From a bacterium (GTDB taxonomy: Bacteria; Planctomycetota; UBA1135; GCA-002686595): a DNA stretch of 35,288 nt. A program made the translations under genes and the position numbers. Under the pieces are notes generated by a model, which was not told where the DNA came from, searched no databases, and was given only the letters and a program-made list of their open reading frames with translations. The stretch is taken from NCBI GenBank assembly GCA_024226735.1, contig JAAELL010000430.1, positions 1 to 35,288 on the forward strand, in the 5' to 3' direction. Positions 1-7,785 of the stretch are shown piece by piece (the first letter of the stretch is position 1; each line of letters starts with the position of its first letter).

Positions 1-178
1 AAGTGTCGCGGTTTGTACCGACGGATTCGTGGCGGGCTCAGCCGCCTGAATCGCCGGGCCTTACGGGCTTGCAAGGCCGTCGGGCTGCCTCTCTCCAGCA
101 AGAAGTCCCATCGGGCTCAGGTCCATGGCCGTCTCGGACCGATGTTCGGGTCGTCCCAGATCCTCAGCTGGAGTCCCA

Positions 179-1243
179 ATGATCACCATGGAAGAACTCC
201 TGGCGCTAATGGTGCGCCAGGGTGGATCCGACCTCCACATCTCCGTGGGGAGCCCCCCGCGTGTCCGCGTCGACGGCGTCCTGCTCGCCGTCGAACACCA
301 TCCGTTGAATCCGGAGGACACCCGTCGGCTCGCGACGAGCGTGCTGCATTCGGATCAGATCGCGCGGCTCGACCGCGATCTCGAGCTGGATTGCTCGTTT
401 GGGCTCGAGGGCTACGGGCGCTTCCGCGTGAACTGCTTCTACCAGCAGGGCTCGGTCGCCTGCGTTCTGCGTGCGATCCCGAGCGCGATTCCGAGCTTCG
501 AACAGCTCGGGATGCCGCTCGAGGTGTGCCACAAGATCTGCGGCCTGCACGCCGGGCTCGTTCTCGTCACGGGGGCGACCGGATCCGGCAAGTCGACGTC
601 GCTCGCCGCGATGATCGACTACATCAACCAGGCCCGGCAAGAGCACATCGTCACGATCGAGGACCCGGTCGAATTCACGCACGCGCACAAGAACTGCATG
701 GTGACGCAGCGGGAAGTGGGCGGCGACACGAAGGGCTTCAACAACGCGCTGCGCAGCGTGCTCCGTCAGGACCCCGACATCGTCCTCGTCGGTGAGCTGC
801 GGGACCACGAGACGATCGAGGCGGCGTTGACGCTAGCGGAAACCGGTCACTTGACCTTCGGTACGCTGCACACCTCCGACGCCGTTCAAACGGTGAACCG
901 GATCGTCGACGTCTTCCCACCGCACCAGCAGTCGCAGGTGCGGACGATGCTGTCGTTCTCGCTCGAGGCGGTGTTCAGCCAGAAGCTGCTCCCCGCCGCG
1001 GACGAGCGCGGTCGCGTGCTTGCGGCCGAAGTGATGCTGACGACGCCCGGCATCCGCGCGCTGATCCGCGACGGCAAGACGCACCAGATCTACTCGCAGA
1101 TCCAGACGGGTGGACGCGCGGGCATGGTGACGATGGTTCAGTCACTCTCGCACCTGGTCAACACGGGTCAGGTCCGCCTGGCCGACGCCGAGTCGGTCGT
1201 CAGTGATCCGACCGAGCTTCGTCGCGCTGTGAGGGCTGCCTGA
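179..1243 (+). CDS. pilT: Type IV pilus retraction ATPase PilT
   Basis: Hexameric secretion-type ATPase that powers pilus retraction at the cytoplasmic face of the inner membrane. The N-terminal PAS-like part carries GGSDLHISVGSPPRVRVDG. The core has the Walker A GATGSGKS (residues 132-139), the Asp box IVTIEDPVEF, the Walker B region RQDPDIVLVGELRD and the His box GHLTFGTLHT. The order and the length of 354 residues are typical of PilT. The start at 179 is chosen because GGAG (170-173) lies five bases upstream and the conserved domain begins at once; an in-frame ATG at 125 would add 18 unlike residues. Its TGA shares one base with the pilB start, so the two are probably translationally coupled. 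The family is secure; whether it is PilT or a PilU-like second retraction ATPase cannot be decided from one copy. Confidence 0.95.
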   Translation: MITMEELLALMVRQGGSDLHISVGSPPRVRVDGVLLAVEHHPLNPEDTRRLATSVLHSDQIARLDRDLELDCSFGLEGYGRFRVNCFYQQGSVACVLRAIPSAIPSFEQLGMPLEVCHKICGLHAGLVLVTGATGSGKSTSLAAMIDYINQARQEHIVTIEDPVEFTHAHKNCMVTQREVGGDTKGFNNALRSVLRQDPDIVLVGELRDHETIEAALTLAETGHLTFGTLHTSDAVQTVNRIVDVFPPHQQSQVRTMLSFSLEAVFSQKLLPAADERGRVLAAEVMLTTPGIRALIRDGKTHQIYSQIQTGGRAGMVTMVQSLSHLVNTGQVRLADAESVVSDPTELRRAVRAA

Positions 1244-2946
1244 TGGTGCGCGTCTCGGTCAAGGTCAAACGGCTCCTCGTGGAGGAGGGGCTGATCACCA
1301 ATGACCAATGGGAAAGCGCCCGCAAAGAGGGGGGCGACATCCTCGATGCGCTCCTCAAGCAGGGGACGATCGAGGAGTCGTCGCTGATGGAGGTGATGGG
1401 GCGCTCCGCCGGAGTCGCGCCGATCGACCTCTTGAGCGTCATGCCCGACCGCTCCGCCGTCGACAGCATTCCCGAGGAGACGTGCCGCGAGCGCGGTATC
1501 CTGCCGATCACCAAGAACGGCAACGTCCTGACGATCGCCGTCTCGGACCCGTTTGATGTCATTCTGCTCGATGACCTCAAGCGGATGTCCGAGTGCCACG
1601 TGCGCACGGTCTTCGCGCATGCGCAGATGGTGCGCGCAGCGATCGACACCGAGTTCGACGCGGGTGCCCAGCAAGTGTCCGACCTCATGGCCGAGGTCAA
1701 TGGCAAGGATACCCTCGAGGTCCGGGAGGAGCGCGACGAGACGCAGGACATCGAGAAGGCGAACACAGGTGGCGACGACGCGCCCGCGGTGAAGCTCGCC
1801 AACTTGATCCTCTTGCGGGCGCTGAAGGAGAAGGCGAGCGACATCCACGTCGAGCCGTGCGAGAAGCACATCACCGTGCGTCTGCGTATCGACGGCACGA
1901 TGAGTCGCATCATGACGCCGCCGAAGTCGCTTCTGAACGCGCTGAACTCGCGCCTGAAGATCCTGGCCAAGCTCGACATCGCCGAGCGCAACCGCCCGCA
2001 GGACGGCAAGTTCCAGATCCGCTTCGAGGGACGCTCTATCGACTTCCGCCTGTCGATCCTGCCCGTCGTCGGCGGCGAGAAGGCTGTGATCCGTATCCTC
2101 GACACGGGCTCGATGGCCTTCAAGCTCGAGAGCATGGGCTACGAGCCGCAGGCGTACAAGGACATCACGCACGCGATCGAGCAGCCCTACGGGATGATGC
2201 TGGTCACTGGCCCGACGGGATCGGGTAAGTCGACGACGCTCTACTCCTGCGTGCAGGAGGTCGCCTCGCCCGAGGTCAACGTCACGACGGTCGAGGACCC
2301 GGTCGAATACCGCATGGACGGGATCAACCAGGTCCCGGTCAACCCCAAGCGCGGCATGACGTTCGCTGGAGCGCTGCGTTCGATCCTGCGTCAGGACCCC
2401 GACATCGTCCTGGTCGGCGAGATCCGCGACAAGGAGACCGCCGACATCGCCGTCAAGGCGGCGCTCACCGGTCACCTGGTGCTCTCGACGCTACACACGA
2501 ACGACGCGGCCAGCACGATCACGCGTTTGGTCGACATGGGCATCGATCCCTTCATGGTGTCGAGCTCGCTCTTGTGCATCTGCGCCCAGAGACTCGGGCG
2601 TCGGTTGTGCCCGCAGTGCAAGCTGCCGGTGGATGATCCGCCCGTCGAGAAGCTCATGGATATCGGCTTCAAGGACGCGGACTTCGAGGGCCTCGAGCTC
2701 TTCGAGGCCAACCTCGACGGTTGTGCGCGTTGCAGTGGCGGCTACCGCGGCCGTTTCCCCGTTCTGGAGACGCTTGCCATGTCGCACCGCCTGAAGCGCA
2801 TGGTCGTCGAGGGCTCGCCGGTCGACGCAATGAAGGAACAGGCTTTGGAAGAGGGGATGGTCACCCTGCGAAGGGTCGGAATCCTCAACGCCATCCGGGG
2901 TGTGACCTCAGTTGAGGAAGTGCTTCGAATCACTCTGGACGACTGA
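1243..2946 (+). CDS. pilB: Type IV pilus assembly ATPase PilB (GspE family)
   Basis: Cytoplasmic ATPase driving pilus extension. Residues about 1-140 form an MshEN/GspE-II N-terminal domain (KRLLVEEGLI, then DILDALLKQGTIEESSL). The catalytic part has DIHVEPCEKHITVRLRIDG, Walker A GPTGSGKS (residues 323-330), VTTVEDPVEY, RQDPDIVLVGEIRDKETADI and LVLSTLHTNDA. A zinc-binding pair of CxxC motifs lies at C456/C459 and C494/C497, as in PilB/GspE. At 567 residues it has family length. The RLG signature that marks c-di-GMP-binding MshEN domains is not intact here, so nucleotide sensing is doubtful. The ATG overlaps the pilT stop (TGATG) and pilC follows after 31 bases. Confidence 0.95.
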   Translation: MVRVSVKVKRLLVEEGLITNDQWESARKEGGDILDALLKQGTIEESSLMEVMGRSAGVAPIDLLSVMPDRSAVDSIPEETCRERGILPITKNGNVLTIAVSDPFDVILLDDLKRMSECHVRTVFAHAQMVRAAIDTEFDAGAQQVSDLMAEVNGKDTLEVREERDETQDIEKANTGGDDAPAVKLANLILLRALKEKASDIHVEPCEKHITVRLRIDGTMSRIMTPPKSLLNALNSRLKILAKLDIAERNRPQDGKFQIRFEGRSIDFRLSILPVVGGEKAVIRILDTGSMAFKLESMGYEPQAYKDITHAIEQPYGMMLVTGPTGSGKSTTLYSCVQEVASPEVNVTTVEDPVEYRMDGINQVPVNPKRGMTFAGALRSILRQDPDIVLVGEIRDKETADIAVKAALTGHLVLSTLHTNDAASTITRLVDMGIDPFMVSSSLLCICAQRLGRRLCPQCKLPVDDPPVEKLMDIGFKDADFEGLELFEANLDGCARCSGGYRGRFPVLETLAMSHRLKRMVVEGSPVDAMKEQALEEGMVTLRRVGILNAIRGVTSVEEVLRITLDD

Positions 2947-2977
2947 CCGCTACTAGCCCCACACGGAGACAGGGAAC

Positions 2978-4216
2978 GTGATCAACTTCAAGTACGCGGC
3001 GAAAGGGCCTAGCGGTCAGACCGTCGAAGGCAACATCTCGGCCGCTTCCAAGGCCGAGGCCGTGGCCGAGCTGCGCAAGCAGAACTTGGTCGTGATGCGA
3101 CTGAGCCAGTCCGGCTCGAAGGGCAAGACGAAGAAGGTCAAGACGACCAACGCGCGCGGCGATGTTCGCGCGCGCGCCAAGAGGGGCGAGCTCGTCATCT
3201 TCACGCGCCAACTCGCGACGATGGTCGGCGCTGGCCTCTCGCTGCTCGAGTCATTGGAGGTGCTCGGCCACCAGGCCGAGAGCCCCGGGATGAAGGCCGC
3301 GTGCGACAAGCTCGTCAACGAGGTGCGCGGCGGATCTGACCTCTCGGCTGCGATGGAGTCGTGCCCGAAGATCTTCAACTTCCTCTACATCAGCATGGTG
3401 AAGGCGGGTGAGATCTCCGGTCAGATGGACATCATCCTCAACCGCCTCGCGGACTACCAAGAGGCGTCGGCGGAGCTGACGCGCGAGATCAAGGCGGCGA
3501 TGACCTACCCCGTCATCTCGATGGTCCTCGTGCTCGGTATCACGGCCTTCCTGATGATCGGCGTCGTGCCGACCTTCAAGGAGGTGTTCGAGTCGCTCGA
3601 TGCCGAGCTGCCCGCGATCACGCAGTTCGTCTTGACCATCTCGGACTTCATGCGCGGCAACGTCGCGATGATCGCCGTCGGCTCGATCATCGCTGCGATC
3701 GGACTCGTCATGTTCAAGAACACCGAGAAGGGCACCTACCTCTGGGACGCGACGATGCTCAAGCTGCCCGTCTTCGGAGCGCTGTTCTCCAAGGTGTGCC
3801 TCGCGCGCTTCAGCCGCACGTTCGCGACGCTGATCCGCTCCGGTGTTCCGATCATGTCGACGCTCGACATCGTCGCGGACACGGCCGGCAATGGCGTCGT
3901 TCAAAAGGCCGTGCGCGAGTCGCGCGACAGCGTCCGTAACGGCAACTTGCTTTCCGAGCCGCTCGGTGACGCACCGGTCTTCCCGCCGATGGTGGTGCGC
4001 ATGATCGCGATCGGTGAACGCACCGGTGCGCTCGAGACGCTGCTCGAGAAGATCGCGGAGTTCTACGACAGCCAAGTGAAGGCGCAAGTCAAGGCGCTGA
4101 CGAGCCTGATCGAACCGCTCCTCATCACCTTCATGGGGGTGATCGTCGGCGGCGTCGTGCTCGCCATCTTCGCCCCGATCCTGGACATGGTCGGCAAGCT
4201 CTCCGGCGGACAGTGA
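2978..4216 (+). CDS. pilC: Type IV pilus inner-membrane platform protein PilC
   Basis: Polytopic inner-membrane platform that couples the assembly ATPase to pilin insertion. The short N-terminal segment (FKYAAKGPSGQTVEG) is the usual PilC/GspF opening. Two T2SSF domains follow: one begins near FTRQLATMVGAGLSLLESLE, the other near FSRTFATLIRSGVPIMSTLD. Hydrophobic segments are visible around residues 170-195, 220-245 and 380-405, the last being LLITFMGVIVGGVVLAIFAP. At 412 residues it is full length. Translation starts at GTG, preceded by GGAGACAGGG. It lies 31 bases after pilB in the same orientation, consistent with a pilT-pilB-pilC transcript that probably ends at the hairpin just downstream. 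Confidence 0.95.
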   Translation: MINFKYAAKGPSGQTVEGNISAASKAEAVAELRKQNLVVMRLSQSGSKGKTKKVKTTNARGDVRARAKRGELVIFTRQLATMVGAGLSLLESLEVLGHQAESPGMKAACDKLVNEVRGGSDLSAAMESCPKIFNFLYISMVKAGEISGQMDIILNRLADYQEASAELTREIKAAMTYPVISMVLVLGITAFLMIGVVPTFKEVFESLDAELPAITQFVLTISDFMRGNVAMIAVGSIIAAIGLVMFKNTEKGTYLWDATMLKLPVFGALFSKVCLARFSRTFATLIRSGVPIMSTLDIVADTAGNGVVQKAVRESRDSVRNGNLLSEPLGDAPVFPPMVVRMIAIGERTGALETLLEKIAEFYDSQVKAQVKALTSLIEPLLITFMGVIVGGVVLAIFAPILDMVGKLSGGQ

Positions 4217-4250
4217 CCGGCCGCGGGCCGCGTTGCCCGCCACGCTTGTT

Positions 4251-4290
4251 CGGGCCCCCCCCGAGCCGCGACGCGGCTTCGGGGGGCCCG
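4251..4290 (+). terminator. Strong GC hairpin after pilC
   Basis: The left arm CGGGCCCCCC (4251-4260) pairs with GGGGGGCCCG (4281-4290). An inner six-base stem, AGCCGC (4264-4269) with GCGGCT (4273-4278), has loop GAC. There is no clear T-tract after it. It starts 34 bases beyond the pilC stop and probably ends or attenuates the pilTBC transcript before pilA. Confidence 0.65.
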
Positions 4291-4557
4291 GTCGTCGGTT
4301 GGTGATTCAAGCGGAGATCGCGGCCCTATCACGGGAATTCCAGTGCCGACCTCAAGCTCGCACCGGACTCTCACCGATACATCTCTTCGGCTGGAATTCG
4401 TGGCGCTCTGGGAACACTCCTGGCCGCGGCCGACAGTCGGTCTTCACCAGGAGACCTCCTTCAGTACCACAGACCATTCCGGGTTCGCATCCGCGAGCCA
4501 ACAGGGAGTCAGGGCAGTCAACAAACAGCACCTCGCGGTGCCGAACGTAGGAGACAG
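4291..4557 (+). promoter_or_regulatory. Leader region of the pilin gene
   Basis: These 267 bases between the pilC hairpin and pilA hold no convincing gene. The region must contain the pilin promoter if the upstream hairpin terminates. A weak GG-N10-GC match exists at 4393-4406, but neither element is close enough to the sigma-54 consensus to call. The one clear signal is the ribosome binding site AGGAG (4549-4553), four bases before the pilA ATG. Confidence 0.4.
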
Positions 4558-5319
4558 ATGATTAGGAAACGGAACGCTGGTTTTACGCTCATCGAGCTGA
4601 TGATCGTTGTAGCCATCATTGCGATCATTGCGGCGGTCGCCATCCCCAAACTCATGAGTGCGCGTATCTCGGCCAACGAGAACGCCGCTATCGCTACGCT
4701 CCGCTCGATCGCGGCTGCGCAGCAGCAGTTCCAAGCCTCGTCGTCCATCGATACCGATGGTGACGGCGGTGGCGAGTACGGTTTCTTCGGCGAGCTTTCC
4801 GGCACCGTCCGTATGCGTATCTTCGACGGCACCGGCCCCGCGGCCAGTACGACCGACGACGACATCCTCGACCCGCCGTTCCTCGCGAGCGCCTTCGGCA
4901 ACGTCGCCTCTGACGGCACCGACGGCGTCGTCGAACGTCAGGGCTACTACTTCAAGGTCTACCTTCCCGACGTCACGGGTGCCGGCGGCACGCCGGGCCT
5001 CGGTGAAGATCCCGCGGGCGGCACGAAGGCCGGCGACATCGGCACGTGGGCCAGCGCGAACTGTGAGATCATGTGGGCCGCCTACGCATGGCCGGTCGAC
5101 GCCGAGAAGACGGGCAACCGCACGTTCTTCATCAACCAAGAGGGCGACATCGCTTCCTTCGACAACCGCGACCAGTCCTACGAAGGTCTGGGCTCGGTCC
5201 CGACGTTCGGCGCTGCCTACGACAACACCGTCGCCGACAGCATGGAGGAGGCCGTCGCCTTCGCCGTCATGGGCTTCACCGCCAACGACACCAACATCTG
5301 GACGATGGTCGGTAACTGA
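4558..5319 (+). CDS. Type IV pilin / pseudopilin
   Basis: Structural subunit of a type IV pilus or pseudopilus. The short basic leader MIRKRNAG is cut after Gly8 by prepilin peptidase, giving mature FTLIELMIVV with the invariant Glu5 (Glu13 here), followed by a long hydrophobic helix to about residue 33. The globular part, from about residue 60, has an acidic Asp/Gly stretch (DTDGDGGGEYGFF) and YYFKVYLPD, as seen in large pilins of planctomycetes and related bacteria. Only one cysteine is present (SANCEIMW), so the usual C-terminal disulfide loop of PilA is absent. At 253 residues it is longer than classical PilA. A good AGGAG site supports the start, and the clustering with pilTBC argues for the major pilin, but a minor pilin is possible. 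Confidence 0.9.
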   Translation: MIRKRNAGFTLIELMIVVAIIAIIAAVAIPKLMSARISANENAAIATLRSIAAAQQQFQASSSIDTDGDGGGEYGFFGELSGTVRMRIFDGTGPAASTTDDDILDPPFLASAFGNVASDGTDGVVERQGYYFKVYLPDVTGAGGTPGLGEDPAGGTKAGDIGTWASANCEIMWAAYAWPVDAEKTGNRTFFINQEGDIASFDNRDQSYEGLGSVPTFGAAYDNTVADSMEEAVAFAVMGFTANDTNIWTMVGN

Positions 5320-5385
5320 TTCTGGCTCCCGCCAGCGGAACGATGGGGGTTCCGGCAATCGCCTGACTCCCCGTCTGGTTTCCTT

Positions 5386-5417
5386 GGACCGCGCCTCCTC
5401 TTTGGGGGGCGCGGTCC
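5386..5417 (+). terminator. Hairpin downstream of the pilin gene
   Basis: GGACCGCGCC (5386-5395) is the exact complement of GGCGCGGTCC (5408-5417) across a 12-base loop. It lies 67 bases after the pilin stop and is the probable end of that transcript, although only short T runs follow. Confidence 0.65.
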
Positions 5418-5420
5418 TCG

Positions 5421-5500
5421 CGGTTTCGGGGGATGGGGGGCGGAGCCCACGATCCCCCGAAAGCGAAGCCAGAGGCTTCGCGCGCTATCCATGGCACCGC
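5421..5500. repeat. Structured tandem repeat, unit 1
   Basis: This is the first of two directly abutting units of about 80 bases. It opens with CGGTTTCG and ends with GCTATCCATGGCACCGC. Hairpin A pairs 5424-5434 with 5452-5462 (11 bp). Hairpin B pairs GCGAAGCC (5463-5470) with GGCTTCGC (5474-5481) around AGA. No reading frame of interest runs through it. It lies between the convergent pilin and tatD genes. Confidence 0.85.
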
Positions 5501-5581
5501 CGGTTTCGTGGATTGGGGGCGCGGAGCCCCCAATCCACGAATGCGAAGCTTGAAGCTTCGCACGGCTATCCATGGCACCGC
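5501..5581. repeat. Structured tandem repeat, unit 2
   Basis: The second unit has the same start, the same two hairpins and the identical 17-base 3' end (5565-5581). Hairpin A here pairs 5505-5520 with 5526-5541 (16 bp, loop GCGGA). Hairpin B pairs GCGAAGCT (5543-5550) with AGCTTCGC (5554-5561) around TGA. Most stem differences from unit 1 occur as matched pairs, so the fold rather than the sequence is conserved. Further hairpins follow at once: 5577-5596 (ACCGCACC/GGTGCGGT) and 5603-5621 (GCGGGG/CCCCGC). The latter two could serve as the terminator of the minus-strand tatD transcript. Confidence 0.85.
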
Positions 5582-5678
5582 ACCTGACGGTGCGGTCGCG
5601 GTGCGGGGGCTTGGGCCCCGCGGGCGAGGCCGGGCGTTCGGCGGGGACGTCAGGGCGGGGACGTCAGGCGCGGCGCGA

Positions 5679-6455
5679 TCAGGGGGCGTCTTGTCGGGAG
5701 AGGGCGAACAGGGTGTCGGCGTTGGCGCTCGTCAGGTGGGCGGTCTCTTCGAAGCTCGTGCCGCGCACGGTGCTGAGCTGCTCGACGACGCGGCGAACGA
5801 GGGCGGGCTCGTTGCGCTTGCCGCGGTGGCCCTGGGGGGCGAGGAAAGGGCAGTCGGTCTCCACGAGCAGTGACTCGCTCGGGACCTCGCGCGCGGCCGC
5901 ACGGTTGGCGTCGTTCTTGGCGTACGTGACGACGCCGGAGAACGAGATGCACAAGCCCGCCGCGAGGTAGGGCGGGAGCTCGTCCGGGCCCATCGTGTAG
6001 CAGTGCATCACACCGCGCACGCCCGGGTACTCGCCGATCGCGCGCGCGGTGTCCTCGTGCGCGTCGCGGCAGTGCACGATCACGGGCTTGTCGAGCTCGC
6101 GCGCGAGGGCGAGGTGCCAGTGGAAGCTCTCGAGCTGCGCCTCCCGCGGCGAGTACTCCTTGAAGTAATCGAGTCCTGTCTCCCCGACGGCGACGCACGC
6201 GTCGCGCCGGCACATCGCCTCGATCGCCTCGCGCGCGGACTCGGTCGAGTCCGAGGCGTCGTGGGGGTGGATTCCGGCGGTTGGGTAGAGGCCCGGCTGG
6301 TCGGCGCAGAGCTCGAAGCACTGCTCGGACGTGACGAGGTCCGTGCCGACCATCACCATCCGCGACACGCCTTCGGCGCGGGCGCGATCGAGAACTTCGT
6401 GTCGGTCGGTGTCGAACGTCGACCAGAAGACGTGCGCGTGCGAGTCAGTGATCAA
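5679..6455 (-). CDS. tatD: TatD-family metal-dependent deoxyribonuclease
   Basis: TIM-barrel hydrolase of the TatD/YcfH family, cytoplasmic, acting as a 3'-5' exonuclease or DNA-repair/turnover nuclease. All metal-binding signatures are present: DSHAHVF (H6, H8), GIHPHD, VGETGLDYF (Glu), VIVHCRDAHEDT, GVMHCYT and VETDCPFLAPQGHRGKRNEP. At 258 residues it has normal length. No ATG or GTG precedes the conserved DSHAH. The start is taken as the TTG at 6455-6453, which overlaps the stop of the upstream lipoprotein gene (TTGA), so translation is probably coupled to it. Which TatD paralogue this is (TatD, YcfH or YjjV type) cannot be told. Confidence 0.92.
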   Translation of the reverse strand: MITDSHAHVFWSTFDTDRHEVLDRARAEGVSRMVMVGTDLVTSEQCFELCADQPGLYPTAGIHPHDASDSTESAREAIEAMCRRDACVAVGETGLDYFKEYSPREAQLESFHWHLALARELDKPVIVHCRDAHEDTARAIGEYPGVRGVMHCYTMGPDELPPYLAAGLCISFSGVVTYAKNDANRAAAREVPSESLLVETDCPFLAPQGHRGKRNEPALVRRVVEQLSTVRGTSFEETAHLTSANADTLFALSRQDAP

Positions 6456-7423
6456 CGGTAGTTGGCGTTGAGGAGGTCTTCGAGGAAGCTGCGGAAGTGC
6501 CCGTCGACCTCGCGCTCGGCGACCTCCTGGAAGAGGACGCGCCCGCGCTCGCCGCGCATCGTGTCGCGCAGCGCCTGGGCCGCCATGCGACGCACGTACC
6601 CGTTGCCCGTCGACTCGACGAGCGTCGTGCGCAGCGCGGCCTCGCCGAGCTCGTCGCCCGGGTAGCGACCGAGCTCCTTCGCTGCGAAGTGCCGGGCGGC
6701 GTCCTCCATCGCGAGGTTGGTCAGGACGTCCGCGAGCACGTCGACCGGTGAGTGCTCCGTGCGCGCGCACGCCTCGGCGTAGCCGCGCGCGAGGAATTCG
6801 TCGGGGACCCCCGTCTCCTCGGCGCGCCCGCGTCGGCGCAGGAGCGGCTCGGCGAGCTCGAGGTAGTGCTCCGGTGACGTCTCCGCCAGAACCAGCGCGG
6901 CTTCGGTGCGGTCGCTGACCCGGTAGTAGCCGTAGGTGACCATCACTTTCTCGAGCAGCGGCCGGGCCGCCTCGGGAGCCGCGTGCCCCCCGACGATCAG
7001 GAGCGCCCGGCGCACGTCGTACTCTTCGCCCGGGTACCCGGTGAACGCGTGCAGCGCCGCGGCCCCGATCTCGGTGTCGCCGCGCATTAGCCGCTTGACC
7101 CACTTCTGGTTCTTGATGAAGCGCCGGTCGTGGTGGTTGCTGGTCAGGGTCGGGTCGAGGGGCTTGAGCGACTCGATCAGATTCGCGATTTCCTGGCGGG
7201 CCTCGTCGCCGACCGGGGCGCGCTCGCGGTCGAGCGGGATCCCGCTCGCGTCCCTCTCGACCCCCCCGACCACTAGCTTCTCGGGCTCGTCCTCGGTCGC
7301 GTCCTGGGAGCACGAGGGCGAGGCGCCCGTGAGCAGGCAGGTCACTGCGATCCACAGGGCGTGCGATGGCGCACGTCGCGTGAGCGATTGGGGGCGGTGA
7401 TGGGGGCGTGACTTGGCGGTCAT
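6452..7423 (-). CDS. Putative lipoprotein with HEAT-like helical repeats
   Basis: Protein of 323 residues with a basic N-terminus and hydrophobic segment (LWIAVTCLLTGA) ending at a cysteine in ASPSC, a plausible though imperfect lipobox, so it is probably anchored to a membrane facing the periplasm. The rest is alpha-helical and reads as degenerate HEAT/armadillo-type repeats, for example GGHAAPEAARPLLEKV, RTEAALVLAETSPEH, AAKELGRYPGDELGEAAL and RRMAAQALRDTMRGERG. Such repeats usually mediate protein contacts; no catalytic motif is seen. No clear ribosome binding site precedes the ATG. It overlaps tatD by a few bases, but no functional link to TatD is evident. Confidence 0.75.
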   Translation of the reverse strand: MTAKSRPHHRPQSLTRRAPSHALWIAVTCLLTGASPSCSQDATEDEPEKLVVGGVERDASGIPLDRERAPVGDEARQEIANLIESLKPLDPTLTSNHHDRRFIKNQKWVKRLMRGDTEIGAAALHAFTGYPGEEYDVRRALLIVGGHAAPEAARPLLEKVMVTYGYYRVSDRTEAALVLAETSPEHYLELAEPLLRRRGRAEETGVPDEFLARGYAEACARTEHSPVDVLADVLTNLAMEDAARHFAAKELGRYPGDELGEAALRTTLVESTGNGYVRRMAAQALRDTMRGERGRVLFQEVAEREVDGHFRSFLEDLLNANYR

Positions 7424-7785
7424 GGTCGTCGTCGTGGCGTCGCTGGCTGGTCAGAGCGCGACAGGATAGGGCGTGGCACGCGATTTGTGGACGAGTGAGC
7501 TTGCCCCGTCCCGCGGCCCGGGGGTGTTCGCAACATCCGGGCCACGGCGAGGCACCCTCAAGGAGCTCGAGGGACGCCCCCTGGGAGGGCCCCAGCGCTA
7601 GAATAGTCTGGTACCCATGCGCCGATCGGCACTATAGTGCTGCGCGCCCTCCCAGTGGAGCTACCCCCCCTTTCTCCCCCCTCGACCGGGACGCCAGCCG
7701 GCGGACCGAAGTGACGGTGTAGGCTGATCTTCCGCCGTTCACGCCCCCAGGCGGGCACAACCTCACCCCAGCCAACGCGATCTCC
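7424..7785. promoter_or_regulatory. Divergent intergenic region with two overlapping palindromes
   Basis: This stretch of 362 bases lies between the minus-strand HEAT-like lipoprotein gene and the plus-strand giant lipoprotein, so promoters for both should lie here. GCCGATCGGC (7621-7630) and GCACTATAGTGC (7629-7640) are both perfect palindromes sharing two bases. The second contains TATAGT, a possible -10 element, and TAGAAT (7599-7604) is another -10-like hexamer. No convincing -35 box stands in front of either. No gene is supported inside. Confidence 0.45.

Noticed and set aside
4393..4406. Possible sigma-54 promoter (GG-N10-GC) upstream of the pilin gene
   Set aside because: Only the minimal GG/GC spacing fits. 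The surrounding bases depart from the -24 and -12 consensus, and such matches are frequent in GC-rich DNA.
5421..5581. CRISPR-like repeat
   Set aside because: Only two units, directly abutting without spacers, each with two internal hairpins; no cas genes.
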